NCBI GenBank assembly: GCA_017513625.1
Contig: JAFXEW010000075.1
Location: 1 to 52,466 of the forward strand
DNA: 52,466 bases
Reading direction: 5' to 3'
Source: Lachnospiraceae bacterium
GTDB taxonomy: Bacteria > Bacillota > Clostridia > Lachnospirales > Lachnospiraceae
A model generated the notes under the pieces. It ran no database searches, was not told the origin of the DNA, and was given only the letters and a program-made list of their open reading frames with translations. This document shows positions 32,075 through 41,237 of the stretch, piece by piece; within the stretch, counting starts at the first letter, position 1, and every line of letters starts with the position of its first letter. The position numbers and the translations under genes were made by a program.

Positions 32075-34084
32075 ATGAGAATTGCATTGGCAGGAAATCC
32101 CAACAGCGGAAAGACAAGTATGTATAACATTTTGACCGGCAGCAATGAACATGTGGGCAATTGGGCCGGTGTAACGGTAGATAAAAAAGAAGGTATTCTG
32201 GAAAAGAAGTTTGCACAGGGCAGAAAGGATGTTCAGGTGGTGGATTTGCCCGGAGCATATTCCATGTCACCTTTTACTTCTGATGAAAGTGTGACCAGTA
32301 CCTATATAAAGAATGAAAACCCCGATGTAATCATTAATATTGTGGATGCTACTAATTTAAGCCGCAGTCTGTTTTTTACCACACAGCTGCTGGAACTGGG
32401 TGTGCCTGTGGTGGTGGCGTTAAATAAGAGCGATATCAACCTGAAAAAGGACATACAAATAGACGAGCAGGCTCTTTCGCATAAGCTTGGTTGTCCGGTA
32501 CTGAAAACCGTATCCGTATCTGCAGGGGATAATGGTCTGGCAGAAGTGGTACAGGTGGCACTTGACAGCCTTGGCAAAGAGCAGACCGCACCCTATGCGC
32601 AGCCTCATACGGATATGAGTGACAGGGAAGCGGTAGAAGCCGGTGACAGGCAGAGATTCCGTTTTGTAAATAGTGTGGTAAAGGAAGTGGAACAGCGTAA
32701 GACACTTTCGGCACATCGTAATATACAGGATAGGATAGATGTTGTAATTACGCATCCGGCAGCAGGGATTGCTATTTTTGCAATTGTGATGTGGCTGGTG
32801 TTTTACATATCCCAGACAACGGTGGGAGCATGGATAGCAGATTGGCTGGTGGGTTATATTGATGTATTTAAAGAGTGGGTGGCCGTAAAGGTGGCCGAAG
32901 CCAATCCTTTTCTTCAGTCCCTGCTTTTGGACGGTATCATCGGTGGTGTGGGCGCAGTAATAGGTTTCCTGCCGCTGGTTATGGTGATGTATTTTCTGAT
33001 TGCTCTTTTGGAAGACTGCGGTTATATGGCCCGGGCTACGGTGGTGCTGGATCCGATATTTAAAAAGGTGGGATTGTCCGGCAAGTCTGTGATTCCCATG
33101 GTCATCGGTATCGGCTGTGCCATCCCCGGAGTAATGGCATCCCGTACTATCAGGGATGAAAGGGAGCGCAGGGCCACTGCCATGTTGGCGCCGTTCATGC
33201 CCTGCGGAGCCAAGCTTCCGGTGATATCTCTGTTTGCAGGCGCTTTTTTCGGTGGTTCCGGATGGATAACCTATGCTATGTATATGGCAGGTATTTTACT
33301 GATTCTGGCAGGCGGGCTTCTGGTGAAAAAGCTTACGGGTTATAAGTATAAGAGAACCTTTTTTATTATCGAATTACCACAGTACAAAATCCCCGGCCCG
33401 GGCAGGGCATTTCAGTCCATGCTGTCCAGGGGAAAAGCTTATATAATAAAAGCAGGTACCATTATTTTGGTATGTAATGCAGCAGTGCAGATCATGCAGT
33501 ATTTTAACTGGCGTTTCCAACCTGTGCAGCAGGGAATGGAGAGTACATCCATTTTGGCTACCATTGCATCACCCATAGCCGTAATACTGGTTCCGATAGT
33601 GGGTGTGGCTGCATGGCAGCTTGCCGCAGCAGTTATTACGGGCTTTATTGCCAAGGAAAATGTAGTAGGTACACTGGCGGTTTGCTATGGTCTTACTGCA
33701 TTTATTGATACGGAGGAACTGGCATTGGTGGGCGGAGCAGGCGATGTGGCTGTGGCCATGGGTCTGACTAAGGCAGCTGCGCTGGCGTATCTGATGTTTA
33801 ATCTTTTTTCGCCGCCTTGTTTCGCGGCAATCGGTGCCATGAATGCAGAACTTCAAAATGCCAAGTGGTTTTGGGGCGGAATAGCTCTGCAACTGGGTAC
33901 GGGATATGCGGTGGCCTTTGCAGTATATCAGTTGGGGACATTGCTTGCTACCGGACATTTGGGAGCAGGTTTTATGCCGGGGCTTCTGGTTGTAGCGGCG
34001 ATGGCGGTGATACTGATTGGAATGATACGGAAGGCTGAGAGAGAAGAAGCTCGTATGAAGCCGATACAGAACAGTATGGCATAA
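32075..34084 (+). CDS. feoB: Ferrous iron transport protein FeoB
   Basis: This protein of about 669 residues is the ferrous iron permease. The N-terminal G domain has G1 GNPNSGKT at residues 7-14, G3 DLPGAYSM and G4 NKSD. A helical spacer follows, then two Gate regions in about eight membrane helices (GFLPLVMVMYFLIALLEDCG with CGAKLPV and FSPPCFAA). The start is ATG 32075 with TAGGAGG seven bases before; the in-frame ATG at 32054 has no such site. It is followed 23 bases later by a FeoB-associated Cys-rich peptide. Confidence 0.95.
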   Translation: MRIALAGNPNSGKTSMYNILTGSNEHVGNWAGVTVDKKEGILEKKFAQGRKDVQVVDLPGAYSMSPFTSDESVTSTYIKNENPDVIINIVDATNLSRSLFFTTQLLELGVPVVVALNKSDINLKKDIQIDEQALSHKLGCPVLKTVSVSAGDNGLAEVVQVALDSLGKEQTAPYAQPHTDMSDREAVEAGDRQRFRFVNSVVKEVEQRKTLSAHRNIQDRIDVVITHPAAGIAIFAIVMWLVFYISQTTVGAWIADWLVGYIDVFKEWVAVKVAEANPFLQSLLLDGIIGGVGAVIGFLPLVMVMYFLIALLEDCGYMARATVVLDPIFKKVGLSGKSVIPMVIGIGCAIPGVMASRTIRDERERRATAMLAPFMPCGAKLPVISLFAGAFFGGSGWITYAMYMAGILLILAGGLLVKKLTGYKYKRTFFIIELPQYKIPGPGRAFQSMLSRGKAYIIKAGTIILVCNAAVQIMQYFNWRFQPVQQGMESTSILATIASPIAVILVPIVGVAAWQLAAAVITGFIAKENVVGTLAVCYGLTAFIDTEELALVGGAGDVAVAMGLTKAAALAYLMFNLFSPPCFAAIGAMNAELQNAKWFWGGIALQLGTGYAVAFAVYQLGTLLATGHLGAGFMPGLLVVAAMAVILIGMIRKAEREEARMKPIQNSMA

Positions 34085-34107
34085 TCCGTTACGAAGGAGG
34101 AATTTCT

Positions 34108-34254
34108 ATGACAGATTTCATAGTTTTGATAGTGATAGTAGTGATTCTCATTGCAGCATCCATGTATATCATAAGAGTCCGTAAGAAGGGCATACACTGT
34201 ATAGGGTGTCCTGAAAGCGGGTCATGTACGCATAGGTGCAATAAGAAAGATTAG
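34108..34254 (+). CDS. FeoB-associated Cys-rich membrane peptide
   Basis: This 48-residue peptide has a hydrophobic N-terminal helix (FIVLIVIVVILIAASMYII) and a short Cys-rich tail with CIGCPESGSC and a fourth Cys in HRCNK. It matches the FeoB-associated Cys-rich membrane protein family found after feoB in Firmicutes, possibly in place of FeoC. AGGAGG at 34095-34100 is eight bases before the ATG. It ends the feo operon before a strong terminator. Confidence 0.85.
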   Translation: MTDFIVLIVIVVILIAASMYIIRVRKKGIHCIGCPESGSCTHRCNKKD

Positions 34255-34271
34255 AAGTGAAAACATAAAAG

Positions 34272-34307
34272 AAGCGGTATGGTTAAGTGGCCATACCGCT
34301 TTTGATT
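34272..34307. terminator. Bidirectional terminator after the feo operon
   Basis: AAGCGGTATGG (34272-34282) and CCATACCGCTT (34291-34301) form a perfect 11-bp stem with an 8-base loop, followed by TTGATTTCT. It also fits the end of the minus-strand chemoreceptor-like gene. Confidence 0.9.
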
Positions 34308-34309
34308 TC

Positions 34310-35137
34310 TTAGGACATAAAACTGATAATTTCAGAAACATAATCAGTTACGTTACTCAGTGAGTTGTTGACATTTTCAGTCATGGCAGCCTGATTGGAG
34401 GCTTTTTTGTTAGCTGCTTCCATTGCGTTGTTTAACCGGTTCACTGCTGAAATAATATCGGTAAGTGAATCATGTATTTCCTTGGCAGCATCTCCGCTGG
34501 ACTGGGCAAATTTACCCATTTCTTTGGCTACGACAGCAAAACCTCTGCCGGCTTCTCCTGCACGGGCTGCTTCTATGGAAGCATTCAGTGCCAGGATGTT
34601 GGATCTGCCTGCAATGCCCTGAATGGATTTGACCAATGTAAATGCTTTATCAATCTGTGTCTGCACCAGTCCGGATACATCATTTATATTACTAATATCA
34701 TGTGAGAGGCCAATGGCATCTTGGGTGATATCCTGTACCAGTTGCTTAGATTCCAGCAGATTCTGGTCCAGATGTCCTACGGATTCTTTGATTTTAAGCT
34801 CATGTTCCATGGAATAAGCACAGGCAACAACACCAACCACTTGGTTATTTTCAAAAACAGGTGTCAACAGTCCTTTAATCGGCACACCAAAAATCTCTTT
34901 AGGCAAAAAACTCACACTGGGAGTTCCTGTCCTCATTACTTCCAGCATATCCCGTTGTGCCGGATTGTCCCATTCCAGCTTTAGACCGGGTTGTGCACCC
35001 GGCATATTGAAACTATCCGCCGGCCATGTAGCAATCGCTTTTTCGGTATCACACAGGGATAATTGAATATCCCTACCGGTAATATTTTTTACCAGCGGCA
35101 GAACTAATTGTAACGCTTCAATCATTTTACTTTCCAT
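34310..35137 (-). CDS. Soluble methyl-accepting chemotaxis-like protein
   Basis: This protein of about 275 residues has no membrane helix. An N-terminal sensor of about 120 residues ([23 protein letters not shown]) precedes a short chemoreceptor signalling helix pair. The hairpin tip is nearly consensus: [20 protein letters not shown] and [11 protein letters not shown]. Short cytoplasmic receptors of this kind (such as YfmS) couple to CheA in Bacillus. The start is ATG 35137, six bases after AGGAGG; a longer open frame to 35194 lacks a ribosome site. No che gene is in the window. It ends at the terminator shared with feo. Confidence 0.85.
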   Translation of the reverse strand: MESKMIEALQLVLPLVKNITGRDIQLSLCDTEKAIATWPADSFNMPGAQPGLKLEWDNPAQRDMLEVMRTGTPSVSFLPKEIFGVPIKGLLTPVFENNQVVGVVACAYSMEHELKIKESVGHLDQNLLESKQLVQDITQDAIGLSHDISNINDVSGLVQTQIDKAFTLVKSIQGIAGRSNILALNASIEAARAGEAGRGFAVVAKEMGKFAQSSGDAAKEIHDSLTDIISAVNRLNNAMEAANKKASNQAAMTENVNNSLSNVTDYVSEIISFMS

Positions 35138-35184
35138 GTAATGCCTCCTGTCTTTGTCATATGCAAAACGTTCCACATATAAAT

Positions 35185-35213
35185 ATATTAACAAAAAAAC
35201 ATAGTATTTTCAA
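35185..35213 (-). promoter_or_regulatory. Promoter of the soluble chemoreceptor-like gene
   Basis: On the minus strand TTGAAA (35213-35208), a 17-base spacer and TAATAT (35190-35185) lie about 48 bases before the start. Confidence 0.65.
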
Positions 35214-35604
35214 TGATTTTAATAAATAGAGTCGGTAGAATCATAAAAGTATCAAGACTTAATACATTCCCTGCCGGCGTGGCTTCAAACGTTGGATTTC
35301 AGCCTCCTATTTCTTCAATGGATATATGGAAGGCTGATTACTGACAAATGGCTTGGCTTTGTGCATATTATATAAAAAAAGGACGGTGCATTTGTAGTTT
35401 TTGGTTATTAGTCCTAAATTACTATGTAACAAAATTGTAATATTTATTGACAATTAGCCTGTGATAACGTAGCATTGTGTTAAAGCGTTTGAGCGTTTTA
35501 TGCAGTGTATCGGGAGTGATTTCAGACCGGGGGGTAATTTCTTTTTTAGAGAGAAGAGAGCACTATGAGACTGCAGGGATTAAAAAATAAAAAGGGGGTA
35601 ACCT
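35214..35604. other. Intergenic stretch before the 84-residue gene
   Basis: About 390 bases without a gene. A TTGACA at 35447-35452 with TAGCAT at 35470-35475 (17-base spacer) is a possible promoter for the small gene downstream, leaving a leader of about 125 bases. Nothing else clear is seen. Confidence 0.35.
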
Positions 35605-35859
35605 ATGTTTGGGTTTTTAAGAAGTAGCAAAAATGCACAGCTGGATGCAATTATCCAGAGAATCCATATGAATATGGAGAATAATTATAAGGATGCGGCA
35701 CAGATGAATCTGGCAGAGCTGGAAGATGTATATAACGAACTGGCAGAGTGCGGCAAATTAAATGATAAGCAGATGCTGAATTATGAAAATGAATTGGACT
35801 GCTTCAAGATTAAACTGAAAAATTTCACCCACAAGGATCAAAAGCCTACGTGGGTGTAA
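35605..35859 (+). CDS. Small hypothetical protein (84 residues)
   Basis: I do not recognise this small, soluble protein. It begins MFGFLRSSKNAQLDAIIQRI and is mostly alpha-helical, charged and without a signal (AAQMNLAELEDVYNELAECG). AAGGGGGT precedes the ATG by about six bases, and a clear terminator follows, so it is very likely a real gene. It may have a long leader. The next gene on the minus strand shares the terminator. Confidence 0.7.
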   Translation: MFGFLRSSKNAQLDAIIQRIHMNMENNYKDAAQMNLAELEDVYNELAECGKLNDKQMLNYENELDCFKIKLKNFTHKDQKPTWV

Positions 35860-35877
35860 TGGGGAGTTACAAATAGA

Positions 35878-35910
35878 AACCTCCGAGGTCTTATGACCTT
35901 GGAGGTTTTT
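35878..35910. terminator. Bidirectional terminator after the 84-residue gene
   Basis: AACCTCC-G-AGGTC (35878-35890) pairs with GACCT-T-GGAGGTT (35895-35907) around TTAT with one G-T pair. TTT follows. The stop codon of the minus-strand membrane protein lies in the loop. Confidence 0.9.
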
Positions 35911-37537
35911 TACATGTAAACAGAAGTGCAATGGGTAGGCACAGTATAATGGGATAGAGGTATCTTAACTGTACCGTGGGTCCTGCAAATAAAGTCAAAA
36001 AGTAGAAGAGTACAAAGGCAAAGGGAAGGATATATTTCCTGCCGTGGCGGTAGACGGTAGCACCCAACAGATACAGAAAGCACCATAAAAAGGTACCCGG
36101 TACCATAATAAGTCTCAAGACTGGAATCCTGCGGTACAGGTCGCTGTTGGCAAAGTATTCCATAAATGTATGGAGCCCGGAGAGGATGGGGTGTTGAACA
36201 ATGTCAAACTTAGCCATGTCTTCTTCATAAAATACAGTCTGTACGTAATAAAGTCCTTCGGGTACTTCGCTACCATTGTGATTGATATAATTAGCGGATA
36301 TATCCAATGGGTCTAAAAAGCCGGCGTATAATGCCAGAAAAGCATTTACATAATCTCCCGGATACCGACATAATAAATCCAGGTAAACGCAAAGAAAGGC
36401 CTTGGGAGAACGGAGCACTTCCGAGGTTACAAAACCGTTTTTTACAGGGTCTGACAGGCAGGCTTTGTAACGGTGTAAAGCATTCTCATGAATCAGTGTG
36501 CAGAGGTAATCCATGGTCTCAGGATTCAGTTCTTCTTCGTGATAAGCCACTACGCGTGCGAACTGCTGCATGGGAATGCTGAACATTTCCTTTTTATCCC
36601 CTTGGGTAGCTGCTGTTATATTGCTCAGAAGCTGCAGACAGAGAATGCCGGTGATGCAGGAAAGCGTCAGAGTGGTGCCTACACGCAGGAGCAACCTGCG
36701 GATGTCCGGCGCAAGCAGAAACATCAAGGCCACCAGCGCCAAAACCAAAAGTAAGGCATACTTGGCGTTGTTACGGAACAAAATCACACCCAAAGCGGAG
36801 ATAAACAGACACAGGTCCCACTTACCCGGTTTCAGTGTGGTGCGTTCATTGCTAAATAACAGGCATAAGCTCAAAAAACTCAGCAGCATAAAGGCTGCAA
36901 AAGGAATATCTTTGGTGATACTGATGCTCAGGTAAAAATGTAAAGGGTAAAGTCCGAACAGACATCCCAGGAAAATGCCAAGGCGGCGTGAACCAAAATG
37001 TTTCGCTACGGTAACTGCCACAAAAGCAAATACACCGGAAAGAAACAGAATCTGTGCCAGCGTAAAAAAGGCAATGCCTGTAATGCTGGAGTCAAAAAGC
37101 ATGATTCCCAGACGCCAGAAGGCTTCCAGCAGTAATGTATGAATCAGAGGATGGTGCTCATTATAGGCACCGTGATAAATCTGATACATCTGAGGCTGGA
37201 AATCATAGGCGCAGATGCCGGGATAATATGCCAGAAATCCGGGAATCCATAGAATAAACAGGATTCCCCAGATAATAAAAAACATCAAATAATGTCTTCG
37301 CACCGGTTTGGCTTCAGGGAGCGGAGGAAAAGAAAAGTGCAGGTCTTTCAGCAGCAAGTATCGGGTTACAAAACCTGCAAGAGTGCCTGATATTAGAGCG
37401 GGGAGCAGAACCAGACAGAGACTGCGGCCGTTCCATATGATATTTCCATGCTGATACAGTCTCTGGCATGCCAGCGTAAAGGCTACCATTAAAAATGTAA
37501 TAAGGCCGGTGTATATTCCTGATTTTGTCTGTTTCAT
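35891..37537 (-). CDS. DUF6020-like polytopic membrane protein (copy A)
   Basis: This protein of about 548 residues has around a dozen membrane helices. Segments typical of the DUF6020 family are IPGFLAYYPGICAYDFQPQM, YNEHHPLIHTLLLEAFWRLG and SISITKDIPFAAFMLL. The family is GT-C-like with conserved Tyr/Pro/Asp in the first outer loop, and its reaction is unknown. The start is ATG 37537 with AAAGGAG before it. The longer frame to 37918 adds 127 residues that overlap the divergent gene and is rejected. A second member lies at 39370-41169. Confidence 0.7.
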   Translation of the reverse strand: MKQTKSGIYTGLITFLMVAFTLACQRLYQHGNIIWNGRSLCLVLLPALISGTLAGFVTRYLLLKDLHFSFPPLPEAKPVRRHYLMFFIIWGILFILWIPGFLAYYPGICAYDFQPQMYQIYHGAYNEHHPLIHTLLLEAFWRLGIMLFDSSITGIAFFTLAQILFLSGVFAFVAVTVAKHFGSRRLGIFLGCLFGLYPLHFYLSISITKDIPFAAFMLLSFLSLCLLFSNERTTLKPGKWDLCLFISALGVILFRNNAKYALLLVLALVALMFLLAPDIRRLLLRVGTTLTLSCITGILCLQLLSNITAATQGDKKEMFSIPMQQFARVVAYHEEELNPETMDYLCTLIHENALHRYKACLSDPVKNGFVTSEVLRSPKAFLCVYLDLLCRYPGDYVNAFLALYAGFLDPLDISANYINHNGSEVPEGLYYVQTVFYEEDMAKFDIVQHPILSGLHTFMEYFANSDLYRRIPVLRLIMVPGTFLWCFLYLLGATVYRHGRKYILPFAFVLFYFLTLFAGPTVQLRYLYPIILCLPIALLFTCKKPPRS

Positions 37538-37611
37538 GTGAGCTCCTTTCACGGGGATATATCCCTGAATTATTATAACATTGTAAAAAGGGTGAAGTAA
37601 AGGGGCATTGC

Positions 37612-37640
37612 TTGTATAAACAGAATGCCCATGATATAAT
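37612..37640 (+). promoter_or_regulatory. Sigma-A promoter for the 524-residue membrane protein
   Basis: TTGTAT (37612-37617), a 17-base spacer and TATAAT (37635-37640). A divergent candidate for the minus-strand gene is TTTACT (37601-37596), 18 bases, TATAAT (37577-37572). Confidence 0.75.
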
Positions 37641-37675
37641 GATTTATTATGTATAGACCGAAAGGAGTACATTTT

Positions 37676-39250
37676 ATGGTGACCGTAAAGACATGGTTTG
37701 CGCAAAAGGAAAACCGCCTGCTGGTATGTAAAATTGTTGCAGCTCTGTGTTTTCCCTTGTTGCTTTGTATTATATATTGTCTGCGGGAGGGCATATGGAT
37801 CGGTAATATCTCTCCGGCAGGATCCATGAACAATGACGCTCTGTTTTATTATAAGCAGGTAGAAGGAATGGTGGAGTCCGGTATTCCTGTCGGTTTTTTC
37901 GGATTTAATGAAAGTCATGCCTTAAAGGGTTCTTTTGCGGCATGGATTCCGGTAGTGCTTTTGCCCTGGGCTATCTGGGGTAAAATATTTGGCTGGAGCC
38001 TTGCGTCACCCATTCTCTGCAATATTATTTTATTCTCCGTGGTTTTGGGACTGTTGGTGTGGTGGATACGTCCCACAGTAAAGCAGATGCTGGTGACCGG
38101 GGCCATGATGGCATTGTTTCCGGGATTTTCCAGATACCTGATGGCATGTCTGGCAGAGGCTCAGATTTTTACGGGCTTTTTGCTTATGTACAGTCTGGCG
38201 CTGGGTTATATCCGTAAGCCCGGGAAGGGCAAACTCATTACCATGTTTGTGCTGGCAGGCATCCTTTCCTGGATACGGCCTTATATGTTACTGCTTGTTT
38301 TTCTACCCGGATTTTTCCTTTTCAGACAAAAGAAAGTGCCCGGTGTCCTGGTCACGCTGTTAGTGACGGCGGCGGATGCAGCTATATATTTTTTGATGGG
38401 CCACTATTGGACGGCAGCGTATTTTACGGATTTATATGATGTGTCGGCACTGAAACTGTTTCTGACGGAAGGAATCGGTGCAGGACTCTCTAATCTCACA
38501 GCGCAGGCCGGATATTTTGTCCGCACATTACTGTCCTATATGAAGAATAGTGTAACCACCGGAATGTTTATGGGATCCAATTACTGGATTTTATTTTTAC
38601 TTTTTATATTGCTGCTTCCTGCAGTATGGAGATTGTGGAAAGAGAAGGAGGGCTTGCAGCTTTTTGTGTATATACATTTTTTGTTCACTGCAGCCTGCTC
38701 CACAGCGGCACTTCTGATATTAATGCAAAAGATTAACGAAGGCAGCAGACATATTATGTCCTTTATACTGGTGGGTATGTTACTTTTGGGTTTATCAACG
38801 GAGATCCGGATGAAGGATTTATGGCGGGCAGCGATTGTGGCGTTGATGTGCATTTATTTATATCATTTTTTCCCGGATGACGGTCAGGATTATCAGGTGC
38901 CGGTTTATACCGGGGAAGCCCGTGAAGAGCAGGTAGCCTGGGAGGAAATTAACAGCCGGATAGAAATTGATTTATCGGGAGATCCTTCTTATGACAATAC
39001 ATTGATTTGGGTATTTTCGGATAAAATCGGTGAAGAAGTGGTCTATATGCCTTGGCACCATATGTTGTCTGTGCCCGGCGGAATGGGAATCAGTTGTTGT
39101 ACTGACAGTTATCTGATGGATAATTGGGACAATCTGCAGAGCCGTTACATCACCACATTGTCCGACGGCGAAATCGCAAAGTGGTGTGAAAAATCCGGGT
39201 TTGAAAAGATAGGAGAAGCCACGGGAAAAGTATTGTATAAACGTTATTAG
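37676..39250 (+). CDS. GT-C-like polytopic membrane protein
   Basis: This protein of about 524 residues has roughly ten membrane helices and a soluble C-terminal tail (from about residue 420). The first outer loop has SPAGSMNNDALFYYKQVEGM with an acidic residue in the usual GT-C place. LAEAQIFTGFLLMYSLALGY and SWIRPYMLLLVFLPGF follow. I do not recognise a named family. A role in envelope polymer building is inferred from fold only. The start is ATG 37676, eight bases after AAGGAG. It has its own promoter and terminator. Confidence 0.6.
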   Translation: MVTVKTWFAQKENRLLVCKIVAALCFPLLLCIIYCLREGIWIGNISPAGSMNNDALFYYKQVEGMVESGIPVGFFGFNESHALKGSFAAWIPVVLLPWAIWGKIFGWSLASPILCNIILFSVVLGLLVWWIRPTVKQMLVTGAMMALFPGFSRYLMACLAEAQIFTGFLLMYSLALGYIRKPGKGKLITMFVLAGILSWIRPYMLLLVFLPGFFLFRQKKVPGVLVTLLVTAADAAIYFLMGHYWTAAYFTDLYDVSALKLFLTEGIGAGLSNLTAQAGYFVRTLLSYMKNSVTTGMFMGSNYWILFLLFILLLPAVWRLWKEKEGLQLFVYIHFLFTAACSTAALLILMQKINEGSRHIMSFILVGMLLLGLSTEIRMKDLWRAAIVALMCIYLYHFFPDDGQDYQVPVYTGEAREEQVAWEEINSRIEIDLSGDPSYDNTLIWVFSDKIGEEVVYMPWHHMLSVPGGMGISCCTDSYLMDNWDNLQSRYITTLSDGEIAKWCEKSGFEKIGEATGKVLYKRY

Positions 39251-39259
39251 TATGAAATG

Positions 39260-39300
39260 AAAGCCCATGACCGGGGGGAGCCTGATCATGGGCTTTTTTA
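39260..39300 (+). terminator. Intrinsic terminator after the 524-residue gene
   Basis: AAAGCCCATGA (39260-39270) pairs perfectly with TCATGGGCTTT (39286-39296). The loop is 15 bases, and TTTA follows. Confidence 0.85.
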
Positions 39301-39369
39301 TCGGCTGGAATAAGAGCCATGCCATCCATGTTAACTAAACAAAAAATCGGATAAGTTGACAACGTCGGG

Positions 39370-41169
39370 CTACCCGGTTGTTTCAGGTTCCATACTGCCG
39401 GATTGGAGTATCAGTACACTTAATAAGGGGTACAACACCATAATAGGAAATACATAGCGGAAGATGCTTACCGGACCCAGCAGGTAGGTGCACCACAAAA
39501 GGAAGACAGGCACCAGAGGAGCAATCAGGGCTTTGCGTTTCTTTATCCACAGAACCGTTGCGGTAAACAGCAGTAGCCAAACAGGTGTATTAATGGAAAA
39601 GCATTTCGCCAGTACAGGGTGGTTTCCGAAGAATTCAAAGGAAGCCAGTACCTGGTACTTATTTTCTAACCAGGGAATTTTGCTCTCCCTTACCGGCTGA
39701 TAACCGCAGGAGGGTGTCTGACTGATATAAGTGGCAATATAAGTTTCGTACGTATGAGGATCTACTGTGGCTGCATCCGGATACCACAGAGGAATGTTTA
39801 AATTCAGAAAGGCTTCCACATAAACCAGGGGATATTGCCGTAAAAGTCGCAACCAAACCTCAAAAAAAGTGGAAGAGTCCTGCTCATAATAATCCGTATG
39901 GAAGTGTACCTTTACACGGTCCGTGATACGGGGATTGTAATTGGCCTCAATAATGTCCAAGGGGAGATAAAGGCTGATATCTTCCAAATCCTGAGATGTC
40001 AGCTCTGCTTTGTGCTGAACCACCACGGTAGATATCTGTTGTATGGGAATGCTTAGGCTTTCCCTTGCATTTCCGGGACCTACGCCCAGAGCAGTATACA
40101 GGGGACCGTTTATCAGGGCATATCCCGCAAAGATACACAGGCCCCACAGAAGAATTCTTTTCCAATAGGCTTTTAATAAGAATGCCATAATCACAGTGGC
40201 GGGTAGCAGGGCATATACCATGTTGTTCCGAAAAAGACAACAGAGAATACCGGTCACTACCAGTCGTATATTGCAGGGAATGCTTTGGCTATAGTGCTCT
40301 TTTTCTGCTATAAAAGAATACAGCTCTATTACATACATTGCCAGCAAGGCGGCAAAGAGTACATCCTTGGTGGGATTAAAGGAAAATAGTGCAATACAGG
40401 GATTAAAAGCAAAAAACAGTGCAGTGGCCGTTAAAAGCAGGTTCCCGGTCTGACGTTTAATCATAAAATACAGTACATAGGCCAGTGCTCCGGCAAGTAG
40501 CGCCATCTGAGACAGGCTATAGCACACAAGTGCATGCAGGCTCAGGGTTTCCTCCAACCACAGACAAAGCTGCCAGTACCAGTTGTGCAGGGGCGGATGA
40601 TACCGTGTAAATGGTTCAAGTCCCATGATCTGGGAGGTCTGCATTTCAATATCATAGGCAAAGATGCCGGGGTAAAAGGCCAGATACACGGGAAGCCAGC
40701 ACAGAAAAAATGCAAAACCGAACACAGCAGGATATTTCCAGATTTTCCAAAGGGGTTTACTGAAAAAGGTCTCCAAAGGAATCAGGGCCTGTATGCACAT
40801 TGCCAGTACAGAACTGATTACTGCCGTTAGACCTGCAAAGGAAATGATACTAATCATAATCTGCCCGGGGGTCAGAAAATCCCCGAAGCGGTCATAGGTA
40901 TATATGGGATAACCCATAATAAAAACAAGGGATAGAAGGGCAGAAAAGCCCGTGCAACAAAGATGCAATCTTTTGTCTGCGGCAGCAGTCTGCTTTTGGA
41001 GAAAGTAGGCGCCCGCCAACAGTACACAGTTGATAAAATGGTCGTTTTCACGGAATACATCTGTCATAAAATACTCCTGACAGCCGTATACAAAAAAATA
41101 AGATAAAAAAATATATAACAAATTATTCACCAAAGCTGAAGAAAAAAGGTTAGATGCAATCTTTTTCAC
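39370..41169 (-). CDS. DUF6020-like polytopic membrane protein (copy B)
   Basis: This 599-residue protein has about a dozen helices. It shares landmarks with copy A: LPVYLAFYPGIFAYDIEMQT, RYHPPLHNWYWQLCLWLEE and FNPTKDVLFAALLAMYVIE. The start is a GTG at 41169, six bases after AAGGAG; a TATAAT promoter is close upstream. It lies alone on the minus strand between a terminator and the ABC exporter. The two copies are distant in sequence, so the duplication is old or they were acquired apart. Confidence 0.7.
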   Translation of the reverse strand: MKKIASNLFSSALVNNLLYIFLSYFFVYGCQEYFMTDVFRENDHFINCVLLAGAYFLQKQTAAADKRLHLCCTGFSALLSLVFIMGYPIYTYDRFGDFLTPGQIMISIISFAGLTAVISSVLAMCIQALIPLETFFSKPLWKIWKYPAVFGFAFFLCWLPVYLAFYPGIFAYDIEMQTSQIMGLEPFTRYHPPLHNWYWQLCLWLEETLSLHALVCYSLSQMALLAGALAYVLYFMIKRQTGNLLLTATALFFAFNPCIALFSFNPTKDVLFAALLAMYVIELYSFIAEKEHYSQSIPCNIRLVVTGILCCLFRNNMVYALLPATVIMAFLLKAYWKRILLWGLCIFAGYALINGPLYTALGVGPGNARESLSIPIQQISTVVVQHKAELTSQDLEDISLYLPLDIIEANYNPRITDRVKVHFHTDYYEQDSSTFFEVWLRLLRQYPLVYVEAFLNLNIPLWYPDAATVDPHTYETYIATYISQTPSCGYQPVRESKIPWLENKYQVLASFEFFGNHPVLAKCFSINTPVWLLLFTATVLWIKKRKALIAPLVPVFLLWCTYLLGPVSIFRYVFPIMVLYPLLSVLILQSGSMEPETTG

Positions 41170-41202
41170 GGTATGCTCCTTTGACAGTCAATTTACCCTT
41201 TC

Positions 41203-41230
41203 ATTATAGCAGAAAAAGTAAGCCGTGCAA
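41203..41230 (-). promoter_or_regulatory. Promoter of DUF6020-like copy B
   Basis: On the minus strand TTGCAC (41230-41225), a 16-base spacer and TATAAT (41208-41203) lie in the gap after the ABC exporter gene. Confidence 0.6.
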
Positions 41231-41237
41231 GAAACAT

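Noticed and set aside
35891-37918. Longer start at 37918 for the first DUF6020-like gene
   Set aside because: The extra 127 residues overlap the divergent gene and its promoter, look random, and have no ribosome site; ATG 37537 has AAAGGAG.
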